From the NCBI RefSeq assembly GCF_023065955.2, contig NW_026623100.1, positions 71,180,727 to 71,244,726 on the forward strand: 64,000 bases of DNA, in the 5' to 3' direction. Shown one piece after another: positions 1-9,579 of the stretch (positions are counted from its first letter, which is position 1; each line of letters starts with the position of its first letter). Under the pieces are notes generated by a model that was not told the DNA's origin, made no database searches, and worked only from the letters and a program-made list of their open reading frames with translations. This stretch comes from Ursus arctos. Lineage: Eukaryota > Chordata > Mammalia > Carnivora > Ursidae. The translations under genes were made by a program, and so were the position numbers.

Positions 1-86
1 CCCACTCCCCCTGCTGTGTTCCCTCTCTCACTGGCTGTCTCTCTGTCACATAAATAAATAAAATCTTTAAAAAAAAAAAAAAAAAA
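1..86 (+). repeat. Carnivore tRNA-derived SINE, 3' part
   Basis: The window opens inside a SINE. The CT-rich block, the CTCACTGGCTGTCTCTCTGT-type segment and the AAATAAATAAAATC tail followed by a long A-run match the complete copies at 41887 and 55417. The tRNA-like head lies outside the window. Confidence 0.9.
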
Positions 87-585
87 GAACTTGGGGTTGT
101 GTGAGAGGACGACCCTTCACGCAATTTTAACACACCATCCCTCGCTGTGATGCCTTTGGGATTTCAAAACAGTATCTGTGCCAAAATGACACATCAATGA
201 CACATTATTAATGTGCAAATATCATCAATAATGTGTAGGTTACCGTTGGAAGTTCACGTCTCCCCAGCGAAGATCCTGTGAGCCCCTCCCTGTCTGCTCT
301 TCAGCTAGGAGGTGGGAGGTAGAGGCAAGTACAGTCGCCCCCACAATACCCTCAGGGCTGCCAATCTCTCATCCCCGTCTCCTCCAGCAAGTTTTGAAAC
401 CTGCATCAAAATGGCGTGCACTGCCAGCTCTCCTGTGCATACCTCTGGGTGGGTCTTGCTAAAATGCAGCTTCCATGTTGGTAGCTCTGAGGCAGGGCCT
501 GAGTGTCTGCATTTTTAGCAAGTTCCCCGGTGATGCTGACGCCCCCAGCAGACCTCACTTTGAGTCCCCGCACAGTGTGCCTTCA
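87..585. other. Intergenic, nothing recognised
   Basis: Mixed-composition sequence with no convincing reading frame, repeat or RNA gene. The small open frames here are short and lack codon or splice support. Confidence 0.5.
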
Positions 586-780
586 TTATGAACTTGGGCT
601 TTGGAATCAAACCCAACCGGGGTTTAGTCCTGGCTCCAGACTTGCCTAACTCTGTGCCTTTGGGACTAATGAGGGGCTGTTTCTAAGTCAGAGCTCCTCA
701 CCCGGAAAGTGAGAACAGCGCTGTACCGACATCTCTGGTTTGCTGTGAGGGTTCAGACGGATGATGCCGGTGTGCTGGGC
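586..780 (+). repeat. MIR-type SINE remnant
   Basis: The order of segments follows the MIR consensus at low identity: a 'gggctttggaatcaaaccc' block, a 'gcctaactctgtgccttt' block, then a 'tgagggttcagacgga' block. It is ancient and decayed. Confidence 0.6.
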
Positions 781-1949
781 CCACCAGCTCAGGAGACGAG
801 AAGGCCCTGCGAAAACTGTGTGTGGCCGTGCCCTCTGAGGCTGCACCCTATTCCAGGACTGCACCCAGGAGCCTTGGCCTAGCGCCACAGGGAGGCTTCT
901 GGACCTCACTGCTCTGTTAGTAAGACAGGAGTAGGAATGATGCCTCCTCCTGGAGGCACCACACAGAGTTCCTTCCTTACAGAATTTACTGCAATGGTGT
1001 TAGTGTTTGAAATCACGGGTCCTTCCCGTGAAACTCAGGCCCTGGAGATACCCAACTTAAGAAAATTAATGAAAACACCTTCAAAGTGATATATGTGTTA
1101 CCTCACCTGCATACATGCTAGGTGACTCAAATTGCTAATACTCACACAGCACACTTCCCACGGTTTTTAAAATTAATAGACACATCAAGTGAGTTGTTCC
1201 CAAACCAAATTGGAAAGCACTGTCAAAATGAAAGATGAGCATTAAAAAAAAAACAAAAACCCAAAACACCCTATTGGCTAGAAACTTCTGTCCTGACCCC
1301 AAGCACAGGGAATAAGCAACTATGGTAGTGTTCCTATTCTGCTGTCTGTTACAAAGTCTGGAATGTGCAGGGTGAATGGACAAACCAGGGACTCCCCACT
1401 CGGCCCATAACCCTTTCCTTCTCCTTGCAACTTCTGATAACACTCATAGAATGAGCTATAGACTCTGTGTACCTAACTTTAGAGGGCAGTTTTGCTCGTC
1501 CGTTCTCCTGGGCGTCTGTATTCCCAAGGGAGCTCTCCTGCAGAAGTGACCTTTTTCTCTGTGGGCTGAGAGGAGTGCTTTTTTCCAAGACCCGGGATGG
1601 CTCTCTCATGGGACCAATCCTACATGGTGGCAGCACAGAGCTTCCTATGCCATGCGAGTGGCAGGACCCGAGCACCTGCCCCAAATCTCTCATCATTCTA
1701 CAGCACGTACCAGGTCGAATCTTAAAAATTGAGGAACTGAGAAGGTTTTTGTTCATTATCAGGTAAAGTTCTCTTGCAGGTAATGAAAAGGAGGCTTATG
1801 AAAAGACATCCCTACTCAAGTGTATATGATGCTTTAATGAAAAGCCACTTCTTTGACCCTGGATAACTTTTCAATCCTTGGAATTCTCCTTAGCCAGACC
1901 TGTACACCACGGGCCAGAGTCCTACTTTACCAACGGCTCTCAGTGTGTA
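781..1949. other. Intergenic, nothing recognised
   Basis: No supported gene or repeat. Overlapping open frames on both strands near 1135-1766 (99-135 codons) have no recognisable domain and no splice context, so I treat them as chance. Confidence 0.45.
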
Positions 1950-2128
1950 TGTGCTCGAAAGACCACCGACATTCAAATCATCTATGGAGCTTTGAGACCA
2001 TGCAGACACTCAGGGCCCACTGCTAGCCTCCTAAATCAGAAACTCTGAGGACGGGACCCAGGAATCTGCATTGTGGAAAATCTCTGGGTGTGACATTGTG
2101 CACAGGATTTTGAAAAGCACGTTCTGAA
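1950..2128 (-). repeat. MER5A-like hAT (Charlie) MITE remnant
   Basis: The stretch 'cctaaatcagaaactctg' followed by 'acccaggaatctgcatt' and 'ttttgaaaagcacgttctg' is the characteristic body and right end of MER5A-type non-autonomous hAT elements. Strand is nominal because the element is nearly palindromic. Confidence 0.6.
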
Positions 2129-3755
2129 ACCAATAACACCTTAACTGTCGGTTACCACCCCAGCAGCAATTAGCTGACTGGCCGGCTCCTAAACGGAGCT
2201 GCAGGTCCTTGGCTTATCCTTCTTTTCCTCAGTGGGTGGGTTTTGTATCAGATTAACTAAGACTCAAATGCCCCATGTCAAGCCTCCCAATGTGGTGTTC
2301 CAAGCTCAGTCACTTTGTTGCCCTTGTAGGACCAGAGGCATTGAGAACCAAGCTTTTTCCATTGATAGGGCCTTTTGCAGCCCCCCGCCTTGGTTTATCC
2401 TTTTTTTTTTTTTTTTAAGATAAATCTTTTGAAATGTTTGTTACCGACTAAATTTCTGGCAAACCAAGTCATGATTCCTGAAAATTCTTTATCTAGAATA
2501 CATTGATAATAACACTTAAGTTTTGAATTTTCTCCCCACTTCTTTATTGTTGACATGTGATATGAAAACTAACACCTAATATACCAATATTAGTCATTTT
2601 GAAGTGAAAAATCGTATGCTAATATATTTCCCCTTTTTGTATTTTGGATTGGTTCAAAGTGTTTCAGCAGACGTTTTGTCTTCAGGGGAAAGGCTGGCAT
2701 GTGGTGAATGGGGGGGCGTGATCAACAAGGGGATTTGACTGGAGTCACCTGAGAATAAAGGGAGCTATGATGGGAGCTGCCGTTGTAAGCGTCCCCACCC
2801 ACTGAGACCCCGAAAGAAGGGCGCCTGGCCCCGGCAGGGTGGTTTCCTGCGTGCAGATATTGCAGTGCTCTGTAGAGGGACTCGGATCACAAATACCGCT
2901 TGTCCCCCTCCCAGGAAGTCTGATTTCAGGGAAATCAGAGCAACAAGAGCTCTTCTAGCAGAGGGGGTGGCCCTCTCACAGCTTGCTGCTCACTCTGGAT
3001 TTGCTCAAGGGGCCAATATTATGGGACATTCTCAATTCCAGTCTCTCACCCCTCCCCCTCCCTAAAGCTGGTACTTGGGTTTCAGTCATAGCAGGTGGAG
3101 GAGGATTGTCCACTTATTAGAGATTCATCCAGATGCCTTTCAAGTTCCCCGCGCAATCGCCTCTCTCCCAGTGGGGCCACCCCTCTGGGGACTCAGCACA
3201 ACTTCAATGTCACAGTCTGTACTCAGGAGGCCCTCCTGCCATAAACACTTAAGAGGCAGAAGCCCCCGATCTCCTTCTATCCAGTCAATACCCTTATTCA
3301 TGCATCGAGCTGAGGCATCCGACAACTTCACGGCACCTAGGGAGGGTTGGCATTGACAGCCTTGGTAGTTCTTGGGAGTGTATGAGTTGGGTCCCCTTCC
3401 TTTCCTCCCCTCATTGCAAGCTCCAGATGAGGAACTAGGAGACCTTATCTCTTCCTGGAGCAAAGAGAGTGATGGGTGGTAGGTGAGTCAACCTTCTTCT
3501 AACAGTCTGGGGCAGGGGCAGGGAGTCTGTCTTTCCCTCAGTCCCTGGCTTGTTTTCTTGGCATCGGTTCTCAAGTGTGAGGAAGGTGGCCAGAGGCCTA
3601 CAAGAACAGCACAGCCGAAGCTCCCAAGGATCTCCTATACCCTGTTTTCCTCTGTAGGCAGAGGTCAGACTGAAGAACGCATTATTGAGTATATTCTTAA
3701 GACTTCTCTCTTCCTCTTCCTGTCTGACAAGCTGGAGCTTTGATGACAAAGAAAG
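2129..3755. other. Intergenic, nothing recognised
   Basis: Apart from a T-run at 2401-2416 I see no repeat I can name. Open frames at 2865-3065, 3075-3356, 3435-3749 and 3483-3743 overlap each other on both strands, and none resembles a known protein. Confidence 0.45.
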
Positions 3756-3759
3756 AAAC

Positions 3760-4145
3760 CCTCAAAAGTGCAGCTTTGTTGAACTCATGACAGAGAATAG
3801 AATGGTGGTTACCAGGGGCTGGGGTCGGGGGTGAGAGAACTGGGGGGATGTTATTTAAGGGTACAAACTTGCAACCAGTATAAGTTCTGGAGAGCTACTA
3901 CACAATATAGTGATTATATGTCAACAATATCACATTATAAACTGCAAAGTTGCTAAGAGACTAGATTGTAAGTGTTCTCATCACCCAAAAAAAGACAATT
4001 ATATGAAGTGATAGAAGTGTGAGCGCTGTGGTGGCAATCATAGTGCAAACCGTAAATGTATCAAACCAACATCTTATACACCTTTAACTTACACATCATT
4101 GTATGTCAATTACTTCTCAACAAAAAATTTGAAAAAATTTTTAAG
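3760..4145 (+). repeat. Ancient L1 3' end (L1M type)
   Basis: The sequence runs 'gaatggtggttaccaggggc', then the 'gagagctactacacaatata' region and 'cttatacacctttaactta', ending in an A-rich tail. This is the usual 3' untranslated region of mammalian L1M elements in sense orientation. It is heavily mutated and has no coding part. Confidence 0.8.
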
Positions 4146-4830
4146 CGATGCAGCTTTGATGCCAAGGAAAAGAGAGGGTCCAGCCATAATATTCTGTAAA
4201 GAAATTCAGATGGAAAGGGAGCAACAAAGGACCTGGACTCTAATGGCTTGGGAGGAGGGACAGGGGTAGGAAGCATCACGTGTTTCAGGGAAACCTACTC
4301 ACAAAAGCAGACTCCCTCTCTTCATTCCTATGGTTCTTCAGAAAGCCAGAATCAGAATCCGCCTAGGGACCCGATACTGACCAGCGCTGGGCTGGAGGGC
4401 TGGGTGCAGGGACCCTGCTCTCCCCACCTGGCAGGCACCCTGGGAGCTACCTGGAAGGTAGGCTAGTCCAGCTCTGGGAGTGAAGAAAAGTTGCACAGAT
4501 CCTGGCTCATCGTTTTTCCCAGGACCAGAAACTAATGGTGGTAGATAGTTGCCAAGGATTTCGGATTATTTAAAAACAAAACAAAACAAAAACTCACAAA
4601 TCTGGTTTTGGAGCAGGGAAAACCAGAAACCCCGTGGCGTGGCGAAAGGGAACTTCTCTTTTGTTTGTTCCTTGGAGGTGCAAGAGTGTGCGTGGTTTTA
4701 AACGAGGAAAGGCAAATTTCGTAACTCACATAAGAAAATTTACGGGGGGAAAAAAACCCACTTGTAGGTAAGATTAAATTGAACTGGATTTGAGAGTTTT
4801 GGAAGAAGGGGTATCGGGAGATGCCACTTG
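4146..4830. other. Intergenic, nothing recognised
   Basis: No repeat or gene identified. It leads into the CTCF-type motif and the candidate regulatory block that follows. Confidence 0.45.
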
Positions 4831-4834
4831 CTCG

Positions 4835-4848
4835 CCAGCAGGTGGCGC
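4835..4848 (+). promoter_or_regulatory. CTCF-type binding motif, forward
   Basis: The 14-mer CCAGCAGGTGGCGC fits the CTCF core consensus CCASYAGRKGGCRS at every position, read on the plus strand. It lies about 4.5 kb upstream of the OSR1 first exon. Occupancy is inferred from the motif only. Confidence 0.75.
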
Positions 4849-4849
4849 G

Positions 4850-5200
4850 TTTTCTTTAGGATTGCTCCTCCGAATCTCTCGATAAAACATCGGGGCCAGC
4901 CTAGCTCTGAGTCCCTTCGCCGGAAATCGCTATGCAGATAATAACCCTCCAGTGTCTGGAAATGTTTAATTACCGCGAACGCTGATTCCTCCAGCGCCGA
5001 CCGCCGCCGATGTAGCCCGTTAAAGACGCAGCGCCGCGGGGATGGTAAGCTAATTCTATTCCGCAGGGTTTCACCCTGACTATACAGAATCAGTTAAAAT
5101 AACTTTTCTTCATCATCCTCAGTTTGATTAGACACTGCTTCGTTTCTAATACATTTAATTTATTTCCACCTTTGGATAGGAGGAAAAGTTCAGTAGACTA
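4850..5200. promoter_or_regulatory. Candidate conserved non-coding element
   Basis: A repeat-free block next to the CTCF motif. It combines a CpG-containing core (about 4975-5045) with homeodomain-type TAAT/ATTA words such as 'tgtttaattaccgcg' and 'aagctaattctatt', and an AT-rich flank. This composition is common in developmental enhancers, but conservation could not be tested here. Confidence 0.35.
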
Positions 5201-8200
5201 AAACGTAGATTTGTTAAGTGTCTAAAATAATTCTGTCAACTCATATTTGTACAAAAAGTAAAAACTCACTACTCCTTTTACACACATTTTACACTTGCTC
5301 CTCACAATATAAGGCATCATCACCATTTCATTTTACAGATGATAGTATGCCCAGAATTCATGCAACTTCACATGAATATTCGTGCTTCATACATATTCTT
5401 CTTATAAACCAAGGGTCGATATATGCATATGTATATTGTTACATTTATTAAGGTGACAAATAGTTACAAGATACTTACGGACTCATAAAGAACTTACGAA
5501 ACGGGAACTGCCTGGAAAAACATTTCACTTTCCCTTTCAGTTTTGATACTGTAACTTGTCTGTCGTTGTCACAATAAACACCGGCTCTTGGGTACACCTG
5601 GGATCTATTCTCCTAAGACTCTGGAGTTGTTTGTACGTTATCAGAGCGTGTTATCTGTACAAGTGTGTGTGGATGTCGTGTTACCTACCTCCCCTGCTTA
5701 AAAACTTTACCCCCTGAAGCTGAATTTTGACCTGATTGATCGTAATGGTTCCAGAGGAACTGCTGAGCCATTACAATCCATCACCTAAATGATTACAGAG
5801 GGATACCTAAATCTCAGGGTTATTTGAAAGCTCTGTACATGTGTAAAGGGGGGGGTCAAATGAGCAGAGCCCCAATTGTCCACAAAGTAGTTACAGGAAA
5901 GCTTGCCTTGGAAGCAAAAACTCACAAGTGCTAAGTAAATTCCGTTTTTAAAAATGAGGTCATTTTTGCTTGGCTGGGGAGTAGGGAGATGTAGGGTTCA
6001 TTTTTTTTATCCAAAACACCCCCAACACGACAGAGGCCACGTTCTAGTTAATTTTCTGGAAGCTGTTCAATTTTCACCCCGAAGACAGGCTGGGGCTCTT
6101 TCCTTCCCAGTAAGCAGGGGTTGGGAGAGGAGCTGGGGTTGTGGCAGGGAGACCTATGGAAGCTGTCACAACCCCGTGTGCCCAGAAAAGGTGGAGGCGA
6201 GGGCTAGCTGCGGGACTGGGAGCCATGAGGTCAAAGACCGGGTGGCTCCGCCGCCCCGGATTTTGATCCTCCTCGTTGGACCCCACCTGCACTGGTGGGG
6301 TGTAACCCGGACCCGGAGGCCTGATCGCTAATGTGGGGACCTTTTCCCAAGGATGCTCAGTTGCAACGGAGACTGAGACCCTTGGGCGCCCGCGGTAGCG
6401 CCCTGCAGGCGGTGGGCGGGCAGGAGCGCGGGAGGGAGCCCTGGCGGAGCTTGCGGCGGGTCTAGCTGCTGGCGGGAGCCTGCAGGCTCAAAGTGAGCAG
6501 AAGCTGCAGCTGCGGGTGGAGGAGTGCGCTGGCCGCCCGGGGAATGGGATGGGTGTCCAGACAGGAGTTTCCTCACCTGTACTGGGCTCCGGGGCCATAA
6601 GACGGTTGGGTTCAGGCTAGGAGGACGTTTACGAAATTCCAAACGTGATGTCCTTGTGAGTCCTAAATGAATCTGACCTCCCTAAAAGTAATGTGGAAGT
6701 CCTTAGGTGTCCTGAGTCCTGCCCTCCTCAATCCAGCCAAGTTGGAGTCCAGGTGTAACACTGAGATCTGCTTTAGGCTGATCAGTTTCTCTTAAATAGG
6801 TGGGGGAGGGGATCCTCTGCTGTTCCTCTTTGAAGAAGGGCAGAGGGGTTCTTAGCTTTCTGGGCTTCTTCTGCTTGCCCTACTCAGAGGGAACCAGAAC
6901 GTGGGTGGCTTCCAGTGGAGACTGAGGCCATGGTTTGTGGGTCACCCCCTTGGGAGCTTGGATTGGGGTGGAGCACTCTTCAGCAACTGCAAATCTTTCA
7001 TTTCATTTCCGAGGTTTCTGGGGTTGTTCATTGTCAGAGAAAGCCCTACAAGGAGCATCTTCCAAGCTCGGTATCTGAAACAGGCCCATCTTTGCCCCAG
7101 CTGTGGCAAAGTCCCACAGCTCTCATCTTGTCTTGTCCTACCTTGCAGACCAGCTCCAGGGGAGGTGGCCAGAACACCTCTGAAAGACAAAGCCCAAGAC
7201 GCTGGGCCAGGAGGAGCCAGCTCCAACCTTGCATCCATATCTTGCCCTACACCTGCTAAATTCCAAGATTTGGCCAGAGTCCAAATCCGTTTTCCAGATA
7301 ACCTGGCAAAAGTGGCATCAAACAACCCAGTGCCATGGTCCTTTCTTTAGAATCCCTAAAGAGCTCTCTCCAAGAGCTCTTTAGGGATCCTACGACCTGG
7401 ATATTTCTACAAGTCCTTGAAGCATGTTGGCCAAGGGCCCTGATTCAGAAGAAAAAGGCAAATGGGAAGATGTCGGAAGCAGTTACGCTGTGTGTTCTGA
7501 ACAGGAGATGGGGTTTGTACACCTGGGAGGCTCCATCCTACCTGAACGCCCTCTTCTGAGTGGACATTTCCTAAGCAATCTGGACAGCCAGAGGGCCAAC
7601 TGTGGGGGCTTCTCTTGGATGCTTTCATGGTTGCTAATGGAGGTTCCTGAGCTTTGTCTCCTAGGAGAACCTGAGACCAGAAGAGGCAAATTCCCTGGAC
7701 CGAGGGGGAAGCGAGTACAATCCAGGAATGCCCTGCTAGACTTTCTTTCCATGCCTTCCCCTGCTCTTGGAACTTGCTGCCTTGGAATCTCAGGGAAGGG
7801 AGTGATCTCAACTCCTTTCTGCTCCCAAGGGGCCTCTCCCTGGCCAGAATGTCGCCCCATGCTGGCAGCTGCTAGGATTCCAGCTGCACAGGCAAACTTA
7901 TATGGGCCCCTGACTCACCACTAACCTGTGGCAGGGGATGAGTGCAGTCCCTTGGGGCAAAAACTGCACCCCCCTCTTCCTCCTCCCCACCCAAGCCAAA
8001 GTTACCTAGGGGCTGGAGGCCATGTTCTGTCCTAAAGGCCTGTGGATAAGACAAGGGTCTTCTCCAACTATGTCTTTTGGGGGCATTTCCACTATCATTC
8101 CCCTAGGTCAGAGAATGACACCCCAAATATGTCACATCAGACTTGCAGAGCGAGGCTGGAAAAAGCACTGTTCCTCCCCAGAGACACAGTACTAATATGC

Positions 8201-9000
8201 TAGAGACCCACTGAGGCCAGGATCCAGCCCCAAGGGCTGGGTGGGTCACTTAGCAGCAACACTGGGGCAAACATTGGGAGTGCAGTGACGTAAATCTGGA
8301 TGCACCCAAGTCCTGGGAAACCTTTGTCTCCTCCTGAATCCAGAGCTGGTGTTCCAGAGAGGTGGCAGCAAGAGGTCAGAGCTGGGGTCAGCTGGAGGTC
8401 AGCTCTCAGAGCCCAGCAGTCAGTAAGGTATAGGTACTCTCCCTAAGCAGAAGCAGTGAAGACAGAATTTCTTGCAGCCAGAATCCTGACCCCTCCTTAG
8501 GTCCCAAATGCCACCGGAGACAGCTCCTTGGGCTCAGAGGTCCTGAAGCTGAGGAACTTTGCAGCTTGCTCTCCAAACTCCCAGTGCATCCTCCCTAAAC
8601 AAATGAATACATGATTGGAGGGTGCAACTGTTCTTTAGGGTGGACTCTTACAGGGTTTTGGATCCTAGGACAATAACTTTCTTGACCTTCTTCCCCCACC
8701 CTCCACCTCTGATCTTTCCACCAAAGGCATAACACAGAGTCTGGGGTCAGCACTAGGCATTGGGGTCTGGGTGGCTGCGCTGGGGGTGAGGACTCCGTTG
8801 ATCTCCAGGAACTGCTGATACCCAGGGCCCTACGCCTCTGGGGAGGGATTCTGGGAGAAAGGGCTACTCTGCCAGGGGCCAAAGAGCTCTGGAGTCCAAG
8901 CTACAGAGCGGGGATCCCTGCACAAGCTGTGTCCCAGGCGCTCAGGAATAGGACCGCGAAATGTGCAGTTTCAGCCTGCTCTCCTCCGCTTGAGGCTGTT
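5201..9000. other. OSR1 upstream flank without recognised gene
   Basis: Largely free of recognisable interspersed repeats. A moderately CpG-rich patch sits at about 6170-6540. A perfect hairpin lies at 7352-7388 (separate entry). Several overlapping open frames between 6900 and 7925 (up to 166 codons) show no known domain and occur on both strands, so they are treated as chance in GC-moderate DNA. Confidence 0.45.
7352..7388. repeat. Perfect 16-bp hairpin, 5-base loop
   Basis: The arm ATCCCTAAAGAGCTCT (7352-7367) is followed by a five-base loop and its exact reverse complement (7373-7388). The arms do not extend further. No poly-T terminator or transposon terminus is attached. Confidence 0.85.
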
Positions 9001-9298
9001 TCTTCCAGCACGCCAGGGGTGCCCTCGTGGGCCTAACAATGCAAAAGGGGTCGCGCCGGACTGAAAAGCAGGGGACCCAGGTCCGGGGAGGCCGGGGCAA
9101 AGTGAGCGCAGCTGCCAAAGTCTGCTGCCCCGGTCAGCAAAACTTTGTCTCTCAGTGCGCAGGCGCAGGGCAGGGTTGGGGGACAGGAGAGGGAGGGGAG
9201 GAATCCTGAGGCAAAGGGAGGAGGGAGGAAGAGAGGGAGGGAGGGAGGGAGGGAGGAGGGTGGTGGATTAAAATAAGTAGGCGGCTCGGTGCTAAGGG
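9000..9298 (+). promoter_or_regulatory. OSR1: OSR1 promoter (CpG-rich, TATA-like)
   Basis: CpG-rich sequence leads into the first exon. An NRF1-like word, TGCGCAGGCGCAG, lies at 9156-9168. A run of G-tracts spaced by single A bases occupies about 9233-9260. The AT-rich element ATTAAAATAAGTA at 9267-9279 could act as a TATA-like box, which would put initiation near 9298-9310. The exact start site cannot be read from sequence alone. Confidence 0.65.
9233..9260 (+). promoter_or_regulatory. GGGA repeat, G-quadruplex-type motif
   Basis: Six or more GGG tracts separated by one or two bases fit the usual G-quadruplex pattern. They lie directly upstream of the TATA-like element of OSR1. Confidence 0.6.
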
Positions 9299-9299
9299 A

Positions 9300-9579
9300 T
9301 GAGTGAGTCGGAGCTCGGTCTCTCCCCAGCAAGTTCTCAGCCGCTCCCGGTTCAGACCCAACCAGGGAGCCGCGAGCGGGGCTCATCATCCCGCGAAGGG
9401 CAGGACTCCGGGGCAGTCGAGCGCTCCCGCGTGTCGGGCGCTCGGAGTACCCGCAGCCGGAGAGGGGCCAGGACTCTAGAGCTCCGGGGGTGCCTGTGGA
9501 ATCCAGCGCCTCTGGCTTCCCGGGTCCCCCGCAGCGGAGCCCCAGAGACACCCTCAGCCCGGGACCTCCGCGGAACAAG
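9300..9579 (+). other. OSR1: OSR1 exon 1 (5' UTR)
   Basis: GC-rich non-coding first exon ending at a good donor site: AACAAG at the exon edge, then GTAACT from 9580. OSR1 genes have a non-coding first exon, and the distance and strand fit. Downstream of 9301 the exon contains no ATG, so initiation at the exon 2 start codon is unopposed if transcription begins after 9299. If it begins earlier, the ATG at 9299 opens an upstream frame (see findings). The 5' boundary is approximate. Confidence 0.7.

Noticed and set aside
7424..7924. 166-codon plus-strand frame upstream of OSR1
   Set aside because: Overlaps equally long minus-strand frames (7407-7811, 7483-7860), with no recognisable motif and no promoter or splice support.
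9033..9578. 181-codon minus-strand frame over the OSR1 promoter and exon 1
   Set aside because: Low-complexity Pro/Ser-rich translation of CpG-rich and GGGA-repeat DNA; no domain and no splice context.
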